Assembly (NCBI RefSeq): GCF_002836715.1
Contig: NZ_PJAT01000081.1
Coordinates: 1 to 45,057, forward strand
Direction: 5' to 3'
Origin: Psychrobacter sp. 4Dc
GTDB taxonomy: Bacteria; Pseudomonadota; Gammaproteobacteria; Pseudomonadales; Moraxellaceae
DNA: 45,057 bases
The position numbers were made by a program, and so were the translations under genes. Each line of letters starts with the position of its first letter. Within the stretch, counting starts at the first letter, position 1. Below the pieces are notes generated by a model. That model was given only the letters and a program-made list of their open reading frames with translations. It was not told the origin of the DNA and searched no databases. Below, piece by piece: positions 35,034-45,057 of the stretch.

Positions 35034-36668
35034 TTATTCCATAGCGTCATTCAATATGATTTCTGACTGAGTCTGTCTAAAACGCTGATCATACAAAATA
35101 GCTTCATCGTAGTTGCTGTCATCGCTATCACTAACTTCTACGGAAGAGTAAGTTTGAAAACCGTTTTGACTGTCTATCGATGTCATAGTCTGCTCCTCTG
35201 TAGGGACGACACTATTATTAATTGCCACTAGAGTCGGCGTAGTCATAATGGATTTAGAATTACCGGCATCTGGTTTGACTAACCAGCTTTTGACAGAGTC
35301 TATTGGTCTAAAGAGAGGTTCTGATTGACGGCTTTGATCAAACTGTTGCCAAGACATCATACCAAAATCAACCTGCAACTTATAATAAGAGGCAATAATA
35401 GAAGCTCTCGTCTCAACCAACTGTATCTGATATTGAGAGTGCTCACGTACGGCATTCAATACCTCAAGCCAAGACTTACGTCCCGCGATAAACTGCCGAC
35501 GATAAGAACTAACAACAATTTGGGCGCCGGCGACTGCCGCAATTAATGAGCGTTCTTGATCTTTGGCACTAGCAAACTGTTGGTATTGGGTCTGTATGGT
35601 TTCGAGCACCAGTCTTCTTGATGCCTCTTTTGATTGCACCAAACTCTGTACGCGAGACTCCGAAGCTTTAGCTAACGCTAGATTAGACAGACCCGCCCCT
35701 GGATCGTAACTTAGACCGACTGAAAACTCACCTTCATTATCATTAGACTCACTATCATGATAGTAATCGTATTCATATTGGGCGTAAAAAGTAGGATAGC
35801 GTGCAGACTGTAGGGCCATAACTCCCTGCTTTGCCGCTTCAACCTGATAATGCTCTTTGACCACCGTAGGATTATAAAAGCTAGCTTGATCAAAGGCCAT
35901 TCTCTCAAAAGCTTGCGAATAACCTTTGGCTTGATTGACAAGTTCGGCCAAGTTAGGCGCTGGCAAATCAGTTTCTGATAGTCTAAGACCAGTAATTTGC
36001 TGCAAGCGGGCGATAGCAATACGCTGCTGCTCAACCGCAGATTGATAGGCATTTTGTTCCTGCAAAATACGATTGGTCACCAAATCTAATTCAATACGAG
36101 CAGAAACTCCCTGTGAAACTCGGCGCTGCATCATGGCTTCAAACTCGGTCAACAATTTTAAACTATCAAAATAAACCCCTTGCTTGGTCAGCGCAGTCAT
36201 ATAACTTTGCCAAGCTTCTATCGTGGTTTTTGCTACTTGGTTCTGCCGCTCATAAGTGTATTCTTTTGCCGCTTTATCATCGAAAATAGCCTGATTGACA
36301 TTGGCGGTGAGCTTACCTCCTGTCCATAACGACTGTCTAATCTGTAGCTGTGAGACCATACCGTCATCGCGATCATAGCCTGATGATACTGTAGGAGAAG
36401 GTAACAGATTCAGTTTCGCAGCTCTAATACTCTCAGTAGTAGCTTGCTGTTCAGCGCGAGCTGAACCTACCAAAGGATGGCTTTGAATCGCTTGATCGAT
36501 AAGCTGATTCATATTGGTATCGGCGCTGCTAGCGCTAGCTAAGCTAGACATTAATCCAGACAACGTTAGACATAACATACCAACTGACAGCCGCTGCCAG
36601 TTACGTTTAGTCAGCACTACTATAGTGAGAGCTGGTCTTATGGCTGGAAAATGTGAATAAATAGTCAT
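35034..36668 (-). CDS. TolC-family outer membrane channel of the type I system (LapE-like)
   Basis: The 544-residue protein has a late signal sequence (about 28-47, LSVGMLCLTLSGLMSSLASA). The TolC-type repeat follows: NQLIDQAIQSHPLVGSARAE, AAKLNLLPSPTVSSGYD, then coiled coils and the second-half PTVVKEHYQVEAAKQGV and RYPTFYAQYEYDY. The C-terminal 90 residues beyond the channel domain are Ser/Asp-rich, longer than in many relatives. An internal Met at about residue 30 could be the true start. It is first of the three secretion genes. The 185 bases upstream, shared with the divergent TolA-like gene, are very AT-rich and should hold both promoters. Confidence 0.93.
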   Translation of the reverse strand: MTIYSHFPAIRPALTIVVLTKRNWQRLSVGMLCLTLSGLMSSLASASSADTNMNQLIDQAIQSHPLVGSARAEQQATTESIRAAKLNLLPSPTVSSGYDRDDGMVSQLQIRQSLWTGGKLTANVNQAIFDDKAAKEYTYERQNQVAKTTIEAWQSYMTALTKQGVYFDSLKLLTEFEAMMQRRVSQGVSARIELDLVTNRILQEQNAYQSAVEQQRIAIARLQQITGLRLSETDLPAPNLAELVNQAKGYSQAFERMAFDQASFYNPTVVKEHYQVEAAKQGVMALQSARYPTFYAQYEYDYYHDSESNDNEGEFSVGLSYDPGAGLSNLALAKASESRVQSLVQSKEASRRLVLETIQTQYQQFASAKDQERSLIAAVAGAQIVVSSYRRQFIAGRKSWLEVLNAVREHSQYQIQLVETRASIIASYYKLQVDFGMMSWQQFDQSRQSEPLFRPIDSVKSWLVKPDAGNSKSIMTTPTLVAINNSVVPTEEQTMTSIDSQNGFQTYSSVEVSDSDDSNYDEAILYDQRFRQTQSEIILNDAME

Positions 36669-36853
36669 TCTGATATGCTGAATCCTGCGGTAGGTAAATT
36701 AAAGAGATATAAATCGCGCATCATGGCATTACCCTCATCTTATAGGACATTTTTATATAGGTAATAATAATTATAACCGATATAGTACTAGAACAATTAT
36801 TATAGTGATAACCAGTCATTACTCCCTTAAAGCTACCTTAAGGATCAAAATAT

Positions 36854-37564
36854 ATGCCTAAATCTTTACCACCAACTAAACCGGTAAGACCTAGAGACAA
36901 GTCGATGTTAGCTATTGTCTTGGCAGTACTGCTACATATTGTAGTTGCCATTGTAATCTACTTTACAGTGTTTGATAAAGAGCGGCCCATCACTGTACCG
37001 ACTGTTATTGCCGATAATGAACAGTCAGTATCGGCAGCTATGGTGGCAGATGAAAAGCTATCTACTGCCAACCCAAAGGATTTGATAGACCAAATAAAAT
37101 CTTCAAAAAGCGTTAATAGTCATAAAAAAAACTCTGCGTCCATCAGTACTAATAATATCTCAGCTAATGAAAGTACTACATCGAAGCAAAAACCCGAAGT
37201 CATAACTAATAGCAGAGATACAGTAGCGCCAACAGTAATTTTATCAAAAAACGACAATATCATAACTGACGTAGAGTCCACCACTAATAAAACACCAGCC
37301 CAGGCTGAATATAAACTCAAACAAACCCAAGAGTATCAACAGCTAGATAAAGACATTGATCAAGATAATGAACAACTCTCTAAACTCATTGATGAGGTAA
37401 AAAAACGCAATCAGAGTCAAATTCAACAGCATCACCTACCTAATAAAGCAAGTGAGACTCCAAGCGATAATACACCTAGGATTCAGCACGATTATCCTAT
37501 TACACCTATTAATACACTAACAGCAGTGACAGATAGCAAGAATAACGTGCAGACAGATCAATAA
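36854..37564 (+). CDS. Single-pass membrane protein, TolA/TonB-like architecture, unknown function
   Basis: The 236-residue protein has a short basic N-terminus rich in Pro (PKSLPPTKPVRPRDKS), one membrane helix (about 17-39, MLAIVLAVLLHIVVAIVIYF) with a His after Leu-Leu as in TolA and TonB-type anchors, and a long periplasmic, Ser/Thr/Asn/Lys-rich low-complexity region. A predicted coiled coil (about 152-195, YKLKQTQEYQQLDKDIDQ and on) precedes a disordered end. No C-terminal TolA or TonB domain is seen. AAGGA lies at 36839-36843. It is divergent from the secretion operon and convergent with the adhesin. It may help secretion or envelope anchoring of the adhesin, but this rests only on position. 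Confidence 0.72.
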   Translation: MPKSLPPTKPVRPRDKSMLAIVLAVLLHIVVAIVIYFTVFDKERPITVPTVIADNEQSVSAAMVADEKLSTANPKDLIDQIKSSKSVNSHKKNSASISTNNISANESTTSKQKPEVITNSRDTVAPTVILSKNDNIITDVESTTNKTPAQAEYKLKQTQEYQQLDKDIDQDNEQLSKLIDEVKKRNQSQIQQHHLPNKASETPSDNTPRIQHDYPITPINTLTAVTDSKNNVQTDQ

Positions 37565-37574
37565 TTTCAATGCC

Positions 37575-37602
37575 AAAAGCCATAACTAATTATGGCTTTT
37601 TT
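37575..37602 (+). terminator. Bidirectional intrinsic terminator
   Basis: Perfect 11-bp arms AAAAGCCATAA and TTATGGCTTTT around a 4-base loop, followed by T on the plus strand and preceded by A on the same strand, so it works in both directions. It lies between the convergent TolA-like gene (stop 37564) and the adhesin gene (stop 37640). Confidence 0.88.
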
Positions 37603-37639
37603 GCTTATCTCAAAGTCAGTTATAACACTAAAACAGCGC

Positions 37640-40600
37640 TTATATCACAGTGATATCGGTATCGACATATAAAGTCACTGCTGGGTTTACTGTGCTTTGA
37701 TACTGATCGTAACCTGCTTGATTGGAGCTTTGCTGTTTTGTAAAATCATTAGTAGTTAATGACACTGAATCATTATTATCCCCATTGATAAATAGCGTGT
37801 TGCTGCTATCGGTCATATTGATCACATCACTGGTAGCTAGGTTAATTAATGACTGAGCGCCAGCGCCCAGCTCAATCACTTCCATGTTATCAATCACGCT
37901 ACTATCAAAGCTGCTAAAGTCGATACTGGTATCCACTAGTAGAGTATCAAGACCAACCCCGCCATCCATTAATGTATTGTCTGCTGCAAATACTAACGTA
38001 TCATCTCCAGCACCGCCTCGTAGCGTATCTGCGCCAGCATTACCGCTTAGGAAGTCATTACCTGCACCGCCCTCTAGCACATCTTTGCCTGAGCCACCGA
38101 TTAAGGTGTCATTACCAGCGCCGCCTTTATAGTTGACCGCGCTACCTTGACCTGACGCATCGAGAATATCATCTTCTATACCACCCTCAAATACAGAGGT
38201 AAATTCAATATCGACTAGCACTGGTTTAGTCACAGGAGTAGATACGTTACTCATACTTCCAGTAGAGTCAACTGTACTGAGCGTAAAGTTGAGATTACCA
38301 TCAAGTGGTACTGAAGATTGAATCTGCAGATCATTGATTTGCTCAGGCTTGATTCCCGTTATGGTATAGCTATTACCATTCCAAGTGATATCAAGAACAG
38401 CGTTAGGATCGCTCTTGACTCTAAAGCGTAGCACATCATCGGTTAATGCTGTGCCATTGTCTGTGATAACTATAGTCACGGTTTCACTACCATCTACGTC
38501 TATCATACTAGCATTTAGATTCAGTAGTGCCCACTTACCTTGAGAGCCTAATACCGTAGTGGGATTGAAAGTTACACCATCAGCGATAGGTGTGACCACA
38601 AGATCGATAATCAATGGCTCGCTGACGCTACCACTATTATTGATAACTTTTATCTCAATATCTTCTATAGTGCCACTAATATTTTCAGGAGGCTTGATGA
38701 ATATATTACTGGTCTCGCCATTAACAGCTGCCCCTAAATTAGAGGTGTTTATTGACCATAAGTTATTGCCATCACTATCTATATCTCCGTTATTATTAGC
38801 GATTACTTTGACTCCGCTATTATTGGTGTAGTACACCACATAGCCATCAGGAATATTATCCAGACTAATAGCAGCTGCCGTATCGCCTTCATCGATATTA
38901 GTAATTTTATAATTGATAGCAATGAAGCTATCCTCATCGCCAGTCGCTACCGCGCTAGAGCCATTAGTACTACTGGTTATTTTAAGATTATCAGGCTGCT
39001 TTGATACACTGACATTATAAGTATGCTCATAGGTTAGCGTACCGCTATCATGTCCTGAGATATCACTGACTTCTTTGTGCGCAGTATATACCTTAATATT
39101 GGCTGTACCATCTGCGTTTTCAGCAGGGGTATATTTAATCGTGATATTATCTGGTGGATTTATACCATTTACAGAATCATCACTATCCGCCACATTTAAG
39201 ACATAATAAGTGCCAGCAGGGATATTACCAACAGCATTAGCTAGTAATGTGACTTTCTGTAATACATTACCACTAGCGTCTGTCAATACTCCAGCAGGTC
39301 CAGTACCTGTTACTAGCTGATTCTCATTAAGTTGGATATATAGCTTGCCATCGATCAGCTGTACATAATCACCATCTGCTTTATTCTTTAAGTCAATATT
39401 AATATTAACAGTAGTATCTTCAGCGGTCTGCACGATGGTGTTTTTGCCAGCTTCATCCATTGGATCAGTTAATGGCTTTATCGTGACCTTAACATCATTT
39501 ATTGTAGTTACATCCTCACGCCCATCACTATCCAAAGCGGTAAATATCACATCAAAAGTAATATCCTGATTGGCTCCAGATACGTTGGTACTAAAGTTGA
39601 GCGGTGGTGTCACTGTAATGGTGTCAAGCGCCTGTTCTGGAGTGAGGTTACTGGCTTCTTTAACTTCAATAAGATATATTCCATTGACTTGCTGTATGCT
39701 AACATCACCACTACTGCTCTGTACCGCAGTACCTGCTGGTAGATCACTGATAAAGAAAGTATAGGCGATTACGGGTTTTGAGAGACCAGAGACCAAGGTG
39801 GCGTTTAATATATTGCCCAATACTATACTGGTATCCTCGTTTGACTGTGATGGTGCGGTTGGCTCTTTGCCAAAATTATTAATCAACGTAGCCGTATTAG
39901 TAGGGTCATTACTTTCATCAGTAGGTCTAGTCAGAACGATATTAATGGTTTGAGTAGCGCGCGCTTCCCCACCATCACGACCGTCTCCATTGATATCTTG
40001 GGTGACGCCAGTTACCTTAATCGCGAACGTACCTTCAGGAATGTTAGGGCTGGTTTTATTAAGCTCCAATACCAGCTGGTAGGTCGCTGAACTGGTAGCA
40101 ATAGCTGTATTTGGTATATCAACATACCATATACTATCTGACAGTATACCCCCTACTACAATCAGTCCTTCAGGGACATCTGTGACCTCTAAACGGGTAA
40201 AGCTCTCTGAACCATCTTTATCTGGTGAATTCATAGCGACGGTCACCGATAAAGTATCATCCATCCCGCTGTTATTAATGGTATTGTCTGTTGAGCTCAG
40301 GGTGATGATTGGCTGGTCAGTGACTGCTTGGAAAGTTACATTGACTAGTTGGCCGTTAATAACTGGTGAAGTAGTATTAATAACTGATCCATCAGCTAGT
40401 GTTGTACTATCGGTATACGTATAGCTAAACGGAATATCGATAGAATTATCACTATGCAACTTATCATTATCATATTTAAAATCCACTTTTTGGCTGGCAT
40501 TAATAGTAATATTTTGACCAGCAGTAAGTGTCACACCAGCACCATCTAGCTGTAACAGCAAATCATTCGCTAATAAGAAATCAGCAGAGATGATGATCGT

Positions 40601-43600
40601 CTCTAACGCCTCATAACCTGACGCTTTGTTAGCGATATTCACCGTATCATTGCTCTCAAAAGCAGCTTTGAAATTTATGGTAGTCCACAAATCTTCAGTG
40701 GCAATGATTTGCGGATTATTCATTTTACTATCGGCGGCATCTGGTTTTATTAAGATAGAGACTGGTTTGGTACCATGACTAGCACTGTTTCCTGATCCTG
40801 TCTCTGTAGTTGTACCCGTAATAGTAAAATTAACGTCACCAGCAAAGTTATTGGGTACTTTTAATTGAGCCGTGTTATCTTTTAGGGCTTCTAGAGTGAC
40901 TGACCATACTCGTCCTGTACCACTACCTCCCAAGAAGGTAACGCCCGCACCTGACAAGTCAAAACCTGCAGGCAATCCTTTAACGCTATAAACAACCTGT
41001 TCCGCTGTTGGCGAGCCATTATCATAAGGATTTATATTACTAACATTAGCGAATAGACTCGACATTGCGATAGTGCTGGTACCATTTGCCGTCGCCTCAT
41101 CAGTGACATAAGTATAATTTTTGCCATTATCAGTCATCACTTTTAGGCTATCGTTGGAGATAGTATCAGCCTTACCATTAACTTTTACAGATAGGGTCAG
41201 CTGCGCACTTGGCGCACTAATGTCACCATCGATTTCTGTACTAGTTGAGGATACTTTTAGTGCTACAGTACCACTATAATTCTCAGCTGGGACGAGATAT
41301 AGATTCTTTACAGCATTCGTATAGTCATTGATGGTTACAGAGCCACTTGTGATAGAGACTTCGGTTATTGTCGTACCATTATCAATATATAGCTTCGCTC
41401 CTACTGGAATATCACTGATAGTCACATTATAAGTCTCAGAACCATCATTATCCCGTGAGCTTGGGGTAATCTTTAATGGAATACCCGCAGCAGGATTGAT
41501 ATCAGTACTCATATTGGCAGCAGTATCACGCTTATTACCACCGACTATTGCTTGATCCTCATTACCAATAGCAGGAGAAACCGCTAATGTCGTTGGATCA
41601 GCTACTCCTTTGACTACAAAGGTTAGATAGCTCTCACCACTAACTACTGGCGTAGTACTGGCTCCTGTATCTTCATCATAGTCGATAGTTTTTGCTTGGA
41701 CTTTTACGACTGTACTAGCGCCACTCGCTAAGTTGTAATCACTATAGTTCAATGGTGGCTTGACAGTGACGCTGTTTAGATAAGCCGCTGGAATATCCAC
41801 CCCTGAACCATTATCGGTCAGGTTTATGACTACGCTATTTTTGGTATAACTAAAGACAGCACCCACTACTGACGTAAACACACCACCTACGCCATCTACC
41901 TTATTGCCAAAGCTTAAGTGAGCATAAGTCTCTTCTGAATCTTTAGGGTCAGCGGTATGAGACTCTTGACCAAAGTTGACGGTATCATCTTGATTTGACC
42001 AACCCGTTTGTAATCTAAAGCTACCGTTGGTACCAAGATTAAATGATGCGTCCTCATTAGCCTTAGCTGTATAGGTATGATTTGGATTAATAGTCAAATC
42101 ATCTATCGCATCACTATCAGTACGTCCTCCAACCACTTCGGCAACTGGAGTCACGGTTACTTTTTTAGCGGGTAGCGTCGTTGTAGTTTCTACGTTAACA
42201 CCGCCATCATCATCGATGTCTTTGCTGGTTACTTTGAACACAAAACTCGCATCTTTTGAGGACTGCGCTGGCGGCTTAATAGATAATCCCCCTAAGAAGG
42301 TATTGAGGTTAGTCACACTAGAAGTATCTATACTAATCGTGGTACCGCCTGCTGCCCCTACTGTGCTGCCGCTAGTATTGGTATAGGTCCACCCTTCTAA
42401 CAATGTAAACTCAATCTTTGTGATAGTCTCAGGGTTAGTGCTGTTAGTACCTGATTTATCATCAAGCACTCTGAAGCCAAAGGTATCAAGGGTAACCGCT
42501 GTATCTTCTGTTGTACTAATCGCGTTAGAGGTTATCGCGACTTGACCCGCTACTGGCGTAACCGTTAGGTTGACATTCACTGTACCAATCAGCTCTATAG
42601 AGGCATCTTTCTGAATACCAGTAAGAGTTGAGTTAAGATCAGAGTCAGCATCATGATCTTGAGTGTATAGCGATACGGTAATACCGCTCATATCTTTTGA
42701 ATCATACTCTGCTGACTTAATACTGATTTTTGGCATAGTACCGCCTGCGGCAACTAGACTAGTCCCAGTAATAGCACCACTACCGTTTTGGGTAGCGCCG
42801 ATTAATAATTGACCAGTAGCATCAACCGTATAGAGCGTTGCTGTACTGCTGCCCGCAGGCGTAAACTCAACGATTGCGCCAGGGTTTAAGCCTTTTAGTA
42901 CAAAGCCATAAGTCTCTTTATTACCAGTACCGCCTACTAAGTCACCAAAGGTAGTTGTTATCGGCAGTGCAACAAATTCATTTTCTGTACGAGTAACGGT
43001 CAAAGTCCTATCAACGACCCCTGCACCTGACTGGTAGCTAAAACTGCTAGCATCGTCGCCGCTTGCGTTGTTAGTAGCGCTATCTGTCACCGCTTGAACA
43101 TCGACATTAACTTTGACCGTAGTAGTAGCCCCTGCAATGGCGTTGCCTCCTGTAGTCACTATAGTTCCATTACTATCTACCTTAATCACACTACCACTAT
43201 TATCCACCTCAAATTCTGTGGCGGACATATTGATAGAGATGTTCGTAGCATTGTCTCTAGGCGGAGTTAACTCTAGTCCCTCAAACTCAGCCTTAGTCAT
43301 CGTAATAGTTGGTGTACCAGGGTTACTAATGATTTTACCTTCGGTCACAAAGTCACTTATTAGTACGGTGATATTGTTACCTGTTGAGGTAAAGCTGGTA
43401 CTACCATAACTCAATACTGCGCCATTAGGAACGCCACTTAAGGTAATTAAGCCAATACGTTCTGGATTATCAGTAAAGTTGCTAGTCCCATCGAGGTCAG
43501 TCTTGTCCGTGATCGTAGGTGCTTTTAGTCCTAGCGCGACTTTTGTATCCTCAGGCGTTGAGACGCTAACTGCCGTGAGACCAGGTCCATCCGATACTGG

Positions 43601-45057
43601 ATCGACGGTAATATTGAGCTTCTCCTCACCATTGAATCGATTAGGATTGGTGCTAGCTAAGCCGTTTGATACTTGTACTGTGATCTCAGGAACTTTGCCA
43701 CTGAAGTTAGCCACTGGGGTGAAAGTATAGCTGCCATCACTATTAATAACGATGCTACCTATCTTAACCGTATCTATAGTGACATCTTTGGCTGTGTTAC
43801 TGCCTGTGGCCACGGTTACTAGATAGGACGTACCATTGATAGAATAAGACTCTACCGTTAATTTTTCGCCAAAATCAATATCGTTTGTATCATTGCTAAA
43901 CAGATTAGCGGCAAGTAAATTATCTTCTTGAATACGGGCTGTATCATTGACCAAAATCGGATTGTCATTAGTACCAGTAATAGTGACCTCAACATAGCGT
44001 ACGCTACTGCTGCTAAGCTCATTACCATTAGCAACGGTCGTGATACCCTTACCATCATTGACTTGTACGGCATAACGAATAGTAACGCTTTGTCCTACAG
44101 GAATAAAATCAAGTGCGGTACTGGACGCATTAATATTCCAATTACCTGAGCTATTATCAGTTTTAGTTACAGAAAATATGTTCTCTAATGCTGTCTTTTG
44201 CGCATTAGTCAAGGAAGTCAAAGTATTACCACTACCATAACTGAACTGATTCTGAGCTTTTACATAATTAAGGGTTAAGATATCAGTCGTATCTACATCA
44301 GTGAAGTTGATCATCCCTGATTGAGTAATAGATATCTTATCCGTCTGCTCTACAATCTGTTTGGAATCGATAACACCAGCAGCGGTAGCACCATTAGTAA
44401 TAACAGGTCTATCGTTAGTACCTGTTATGGTGATAGTAAGACTTGAAGTTGAGGTCTGACCATCTTGATCGGTAATAGTATAGGTAAAGACTTCCGTTAC
44501 TTCCTGATCTTTAGCAAGCGCTTGTACGTTTGCACTGGCATTGTTCAAGGTATAACTATATGAGCCATCAGCATTTTTGGTAACGCTACCATAATTGGCA
44601 GTTTCACTACCCCAAGTAAGGTCTTGAGTTGGCGTATTGCCTAGATTATCGTTAGTTAATACGTTACCAGTTACGTTATATGATCCTAGATCTTCTGTAA
44701 GGGTTTTGGAATCAGGATTGGCATTAGGATTTAGATTCGGATAATCCAAAGTAATGGTTGCTTGATTGGATTTTAGACCACCAGTGTCAGATACCACATA
44801 TTTGACAGGTGTTGGATCAGAATTAAAGTTGCTAACAGGAGTAAAGGTGACAGCACCTGTCGTAACATTAACCGTCCAAGTGCCCTCACCTTTGACTACT
44901 AAACTTGTAACCTCATTACCTAAAGAATCAATAAGCTTAACTGTTTTTGGATCAATATTACTTTCAAGATCCGCGTCATTGCTAATAACGTTAATGGTAG
45001 TTGGCTGTCCACTTATACCATTGCTATTGTCATTCACTGCAATAGGCGCATCATTGA
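37640..45057 (-). CDS. Giant RTX/Ig-like adhesin (Bap/LapA type), C-terminal part; 5' end outside window
   Basis: About 2471 residues are visible and the frame stays open to the window edge (NDAPIAVNDNSNG), so the N-terminus with any retention module is missing. Most of the protein is tandem cadherin/VCBS/Ig-like modules of roughly 100-150 residues. They are marked by TGTNDRPVITN and TGTNDNPILVND motifs and repeated EDT openings (TPEDTKVAL, TTEDTAVTL, SNEDTSIVL, TAEDTTVNI). At 105-165 residues from the C-terminus are calcium-binding RTX nonapeptides (GGAGNDTLIGGSGKDVL, GGAGDDTLVF). The end (LFINGDNNDSVSLT through YVDTDITVI) resembles the C-terminal type I secretion signal of BapA-like proteins. 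It would be exported by the neighbouring ABC/HlyD/TolC system and promote biofilm and surface adhesion. Confidence 0.95.
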   Translation of the reverse strand, partial: NDAPIAVNDNSNGISGQPTTINVISNDADLESNIDPKTVKLIDSLGNEVTSLVVKGEGTWTVNVTTGAVTFTPVSNFNSDPTPVKYVVSDTGGLKSNQATITLDYPNLNPNANPDSKTLTEDLGSYNVTGNVLTNDNLGNTPTQDLTWGSETANYGSVTKNADGSYSYTLNNASANVQALAKDQEVTEVFTYTITDQDGQTSTSSLTITITGTNDRPVITNGATAAGVIDSKQIVEQTDKISITQSGMINFTDVDTTDILTLNYVKAQNQFSYGSGNTLTSLTNAQKTALENIFSVTKTDNSSGNWNINASSTALDFIPVGQSVTIRYAVQVNDGKGITTVANGNELSSSSVRYVEVTITGTNDNPILVNDTARIQEDNLLAANLFSNDTNDIDFGEKLTVESYSINGTSYLVTVATGSNTAKDVTIDTVKIGSIVINSDGSYTFTPVANFSGKVPEITVQVSNGLASTNPNRFNGEEKLNITVDPVSDGPGLTAVSVSTPEDTKVALGLKAPTITDKTDLDGTSNFTDNPERIGLITLSGVPNGAVLSYGSTSFTSTGNNITVLISDFVTEGKIISNPGTPTITMTKAEFEGLELTPPRDNATNISINMSATEFEVDNSGSVIKVDSNGTIVTTGGNAIAGATTTVKVNVDVQAVTDSATNNASGDDASSFSYQSGAGVVDRTLTVTRTENEFVALPITTTFGDLVGGTGNKETYGFVLKGLNPGAIVEFTPAGSSTATLYTVDATGQLLIGATQNGSGAITGTSLVAAGGTMPKISIKSAEYDSKDMSGITVSLYTQDHDADSDLNSTLTGIQKDASIELIGTVNVNLTVTPVAGQVAITSNAISTTEDTAVTLDTFGFRVLDDKSGTNSTNPETITKIEFTLLEGWTYTNTSGSTVGAAGGTTISIDTSSVTNLNTFLGGLSIKPPAQSSKDASFVFKVTSKDIDDDGGVNVETTTTLPAKKVTVTPVAEVVGGRTDSDAIDDLTINPNHTYTAKANEDASFNLGTNGSFRLQTGWSNQDDTVNFGQESHTADPKDSEETYAHLSFGNKVDGVGGVFTSVVGAVFSYTKNSVVINLTDNGSGVDIPAAYLNSVTVKPPLNYSDYNLASGASTVVKVQAKTIDYDEDTGASTTPVVSGESYLTFVVKGVADPTTLAVSPAIGNEDQAIVGGNKRDTAANMSTDINPAAGIPLKITPSSRDNDGSETYNVTISDIPVGAKLYIDNGTTITEVSITSGSVTINDYTNAVKNLYLVPAENYSGTVALKVSSTSTEIDGDISAPSAQLTLSVKVNGKADTISNDSLKVMTDNGKNYTYVTDEATANGTSTIAMSSLFANVSNINPYDNGSPTAEQVVYSVKGLPAGFDLSGAGVTFLGGSGTGRVWSVTLEALKDNTAQLKVPNNFAGDVNFTITGTTTETGSGNSASHGTKPVSILIKPDAADSKMNNPQIIATEDLWTTINFKAAFESNDTVNIANKASGYEALETIIISADFLLANDLLLQLDGAGVTLTAGQNITINASQKVDFKYDNDKLHSDNSIDIPFSYTYTDSTTLADGSVINTTSPVINGQLVNVTFQAVTDQPIITLSSTDNTINNSGMDDTLSVTVAMNSPDKDGSESFTRLEVTDVPEGLIVVGGILSDSIWYVDIPNTAIATSSATYQLVLELNKTSPNIPEGTFAIKVTGVTQDINGDGRDGGEARATQTINIVLTRPTDESNDPTNTATLINNFGKEPTAPSQSNEDTSIVLGNILNATLVSGLSKPVIAYTFFISDLPAGTAVQSSSGDVSIQQVNGIYLIEVKEASNLTPEQALDTITVTPPLNFSTNVSGANQDITFDVIFTALDSDGREDVTTINDVKVTIKPLTDPMDEAGKNTIVQTAEDTTVNINIDLKNKADGDYVQLIDGKLYIQLNENQLVTGTGPAGVLTDASGNVLQKVTLLANAVGNIPAGTYYVLNVADSDDSVNGINPPDNITIKYTPAENADGTANIKVYTAHKEVSDISGHDSGTLTYEHTYNVSVSKQPDNLKITSSTNGSSAVATGDEDSFIAINYKITNIDEGDTAAAISLDNIPDGYVVYYTNNSGVKVIANNNGDIDSDGNNLWSINTSNLGAAVNGETSNIFIKPPENISGTIEDIEIKVINNSGSVSEPLIIDLVVTPIADGVTFNPTTVLGSQGKWALLNLNASMIDVDGSETVTIVITDNGTALTDDVLRFRVKSDPNAVLDITWNGNSYTITGIKPEQINDLQIQSSVPLDGNLNFTLSTVDSTGSMSNVSTPVTKPVLVDIEFTSVFEGGIEDDILDASGQGSAVNYKGGAGNDTLIGGSGKDVLEGGAGNDFLSGNAGADTLRGGAGDDTLVFAADNTLMDGGVGLDTLLVDTSIDFSSFDSSVIDNMEVIELGAGAQSLINLATSDVINMTDSSNTLFINGDNNDSVSLTTNDFTKQQSSNQAGYDQYQSTVNPAVTLYVDTDITVI

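Noticed and set aside
43113..43409. Several plus-strand frames of 60-100 codons inside the adhesin region (for example 43113-43409, 37884-38132, 40182-40424)
   Set aside because: They are antisense shadows of the Thr/Val/Asp-rich repeats, with no start signals and biased hydrophobic composition.

Overview
The window looks like a chromosomal accessory region of a gammaproteobacterium, most likely Moraxellaceae and probably Psychrobacter. This is inferred from moderately AT-rich coding sequence, a Csu-type pilus operon, and a giant Bap-like adhesin with its own type I secretion system. No rRNA, tRNA or housekeeping gene is present to confirm it.

Positions 1-11917 hold a subtype I-C CRISPR-Cas locus: cas5c, cas8c (with an in-frame internal start for the small subunit cas11c), cas7c, cas4, cas1, cas2, an AT-rich leader and a very large array. 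By my count the array has 83 identical 32-bp repeats plus one degenerate terminal repeat. cas3 is not seen and should lie upstream of position 1. A decayed small antisense gene separates cas4 from cas1.

Positions 11918-15764 begin with a minus-strand CoiA-like nuclease gene next to the trailing end of the array. Divergent from it is a gene for a two-helix membrane protein with a possible zinc site. It is cut by a complete IS256-family element with an 8-bp target duplication, and a decayed minus-strand gene follows. Positions 15765-22136 hold a tightly overlapping three-gene operon: a small protein of unknown function and two very large tyrosine-recombinase-like proteins (840 and 1115 residues). 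The first of these lacks the tyrosine nucleophile. Positions 22172-24756 hold the immunity and replication module of a lambdoid prophage (CI-like repressor, operators, CII-like protein, DUF1376 protein, P-like protein) without structural genes.

Positions 25316-31132 hold an archaic (Csu-type) chaperone-usher pilus operon: major subunit, chaperone, usher, tip subunit. The usher is split near its 3' end by an IS982-family element with a 7-bp target duplication, and removing the element restores an 831-codon frame exactly. Positions 31479-36668 (minus) encode a type I secretion system: HlyD-type adaptor, ABC transporter with a degenerate C39-like domain, and TolC-type outer membrane protein. A TolA/TonB-like single-pass protein of unknown role is at 36854-37564. 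From 37640 to the end of the window (minus) is the C-terminal part of a giant RTX/Ig-like adhesin, the presumed substrate of that secretion system.

Together the region combines anti-MGE defence, mobile elements and surface adhesion. Both insertion sequences look recent, and each has broken a gene that can be rebuilt base for base.
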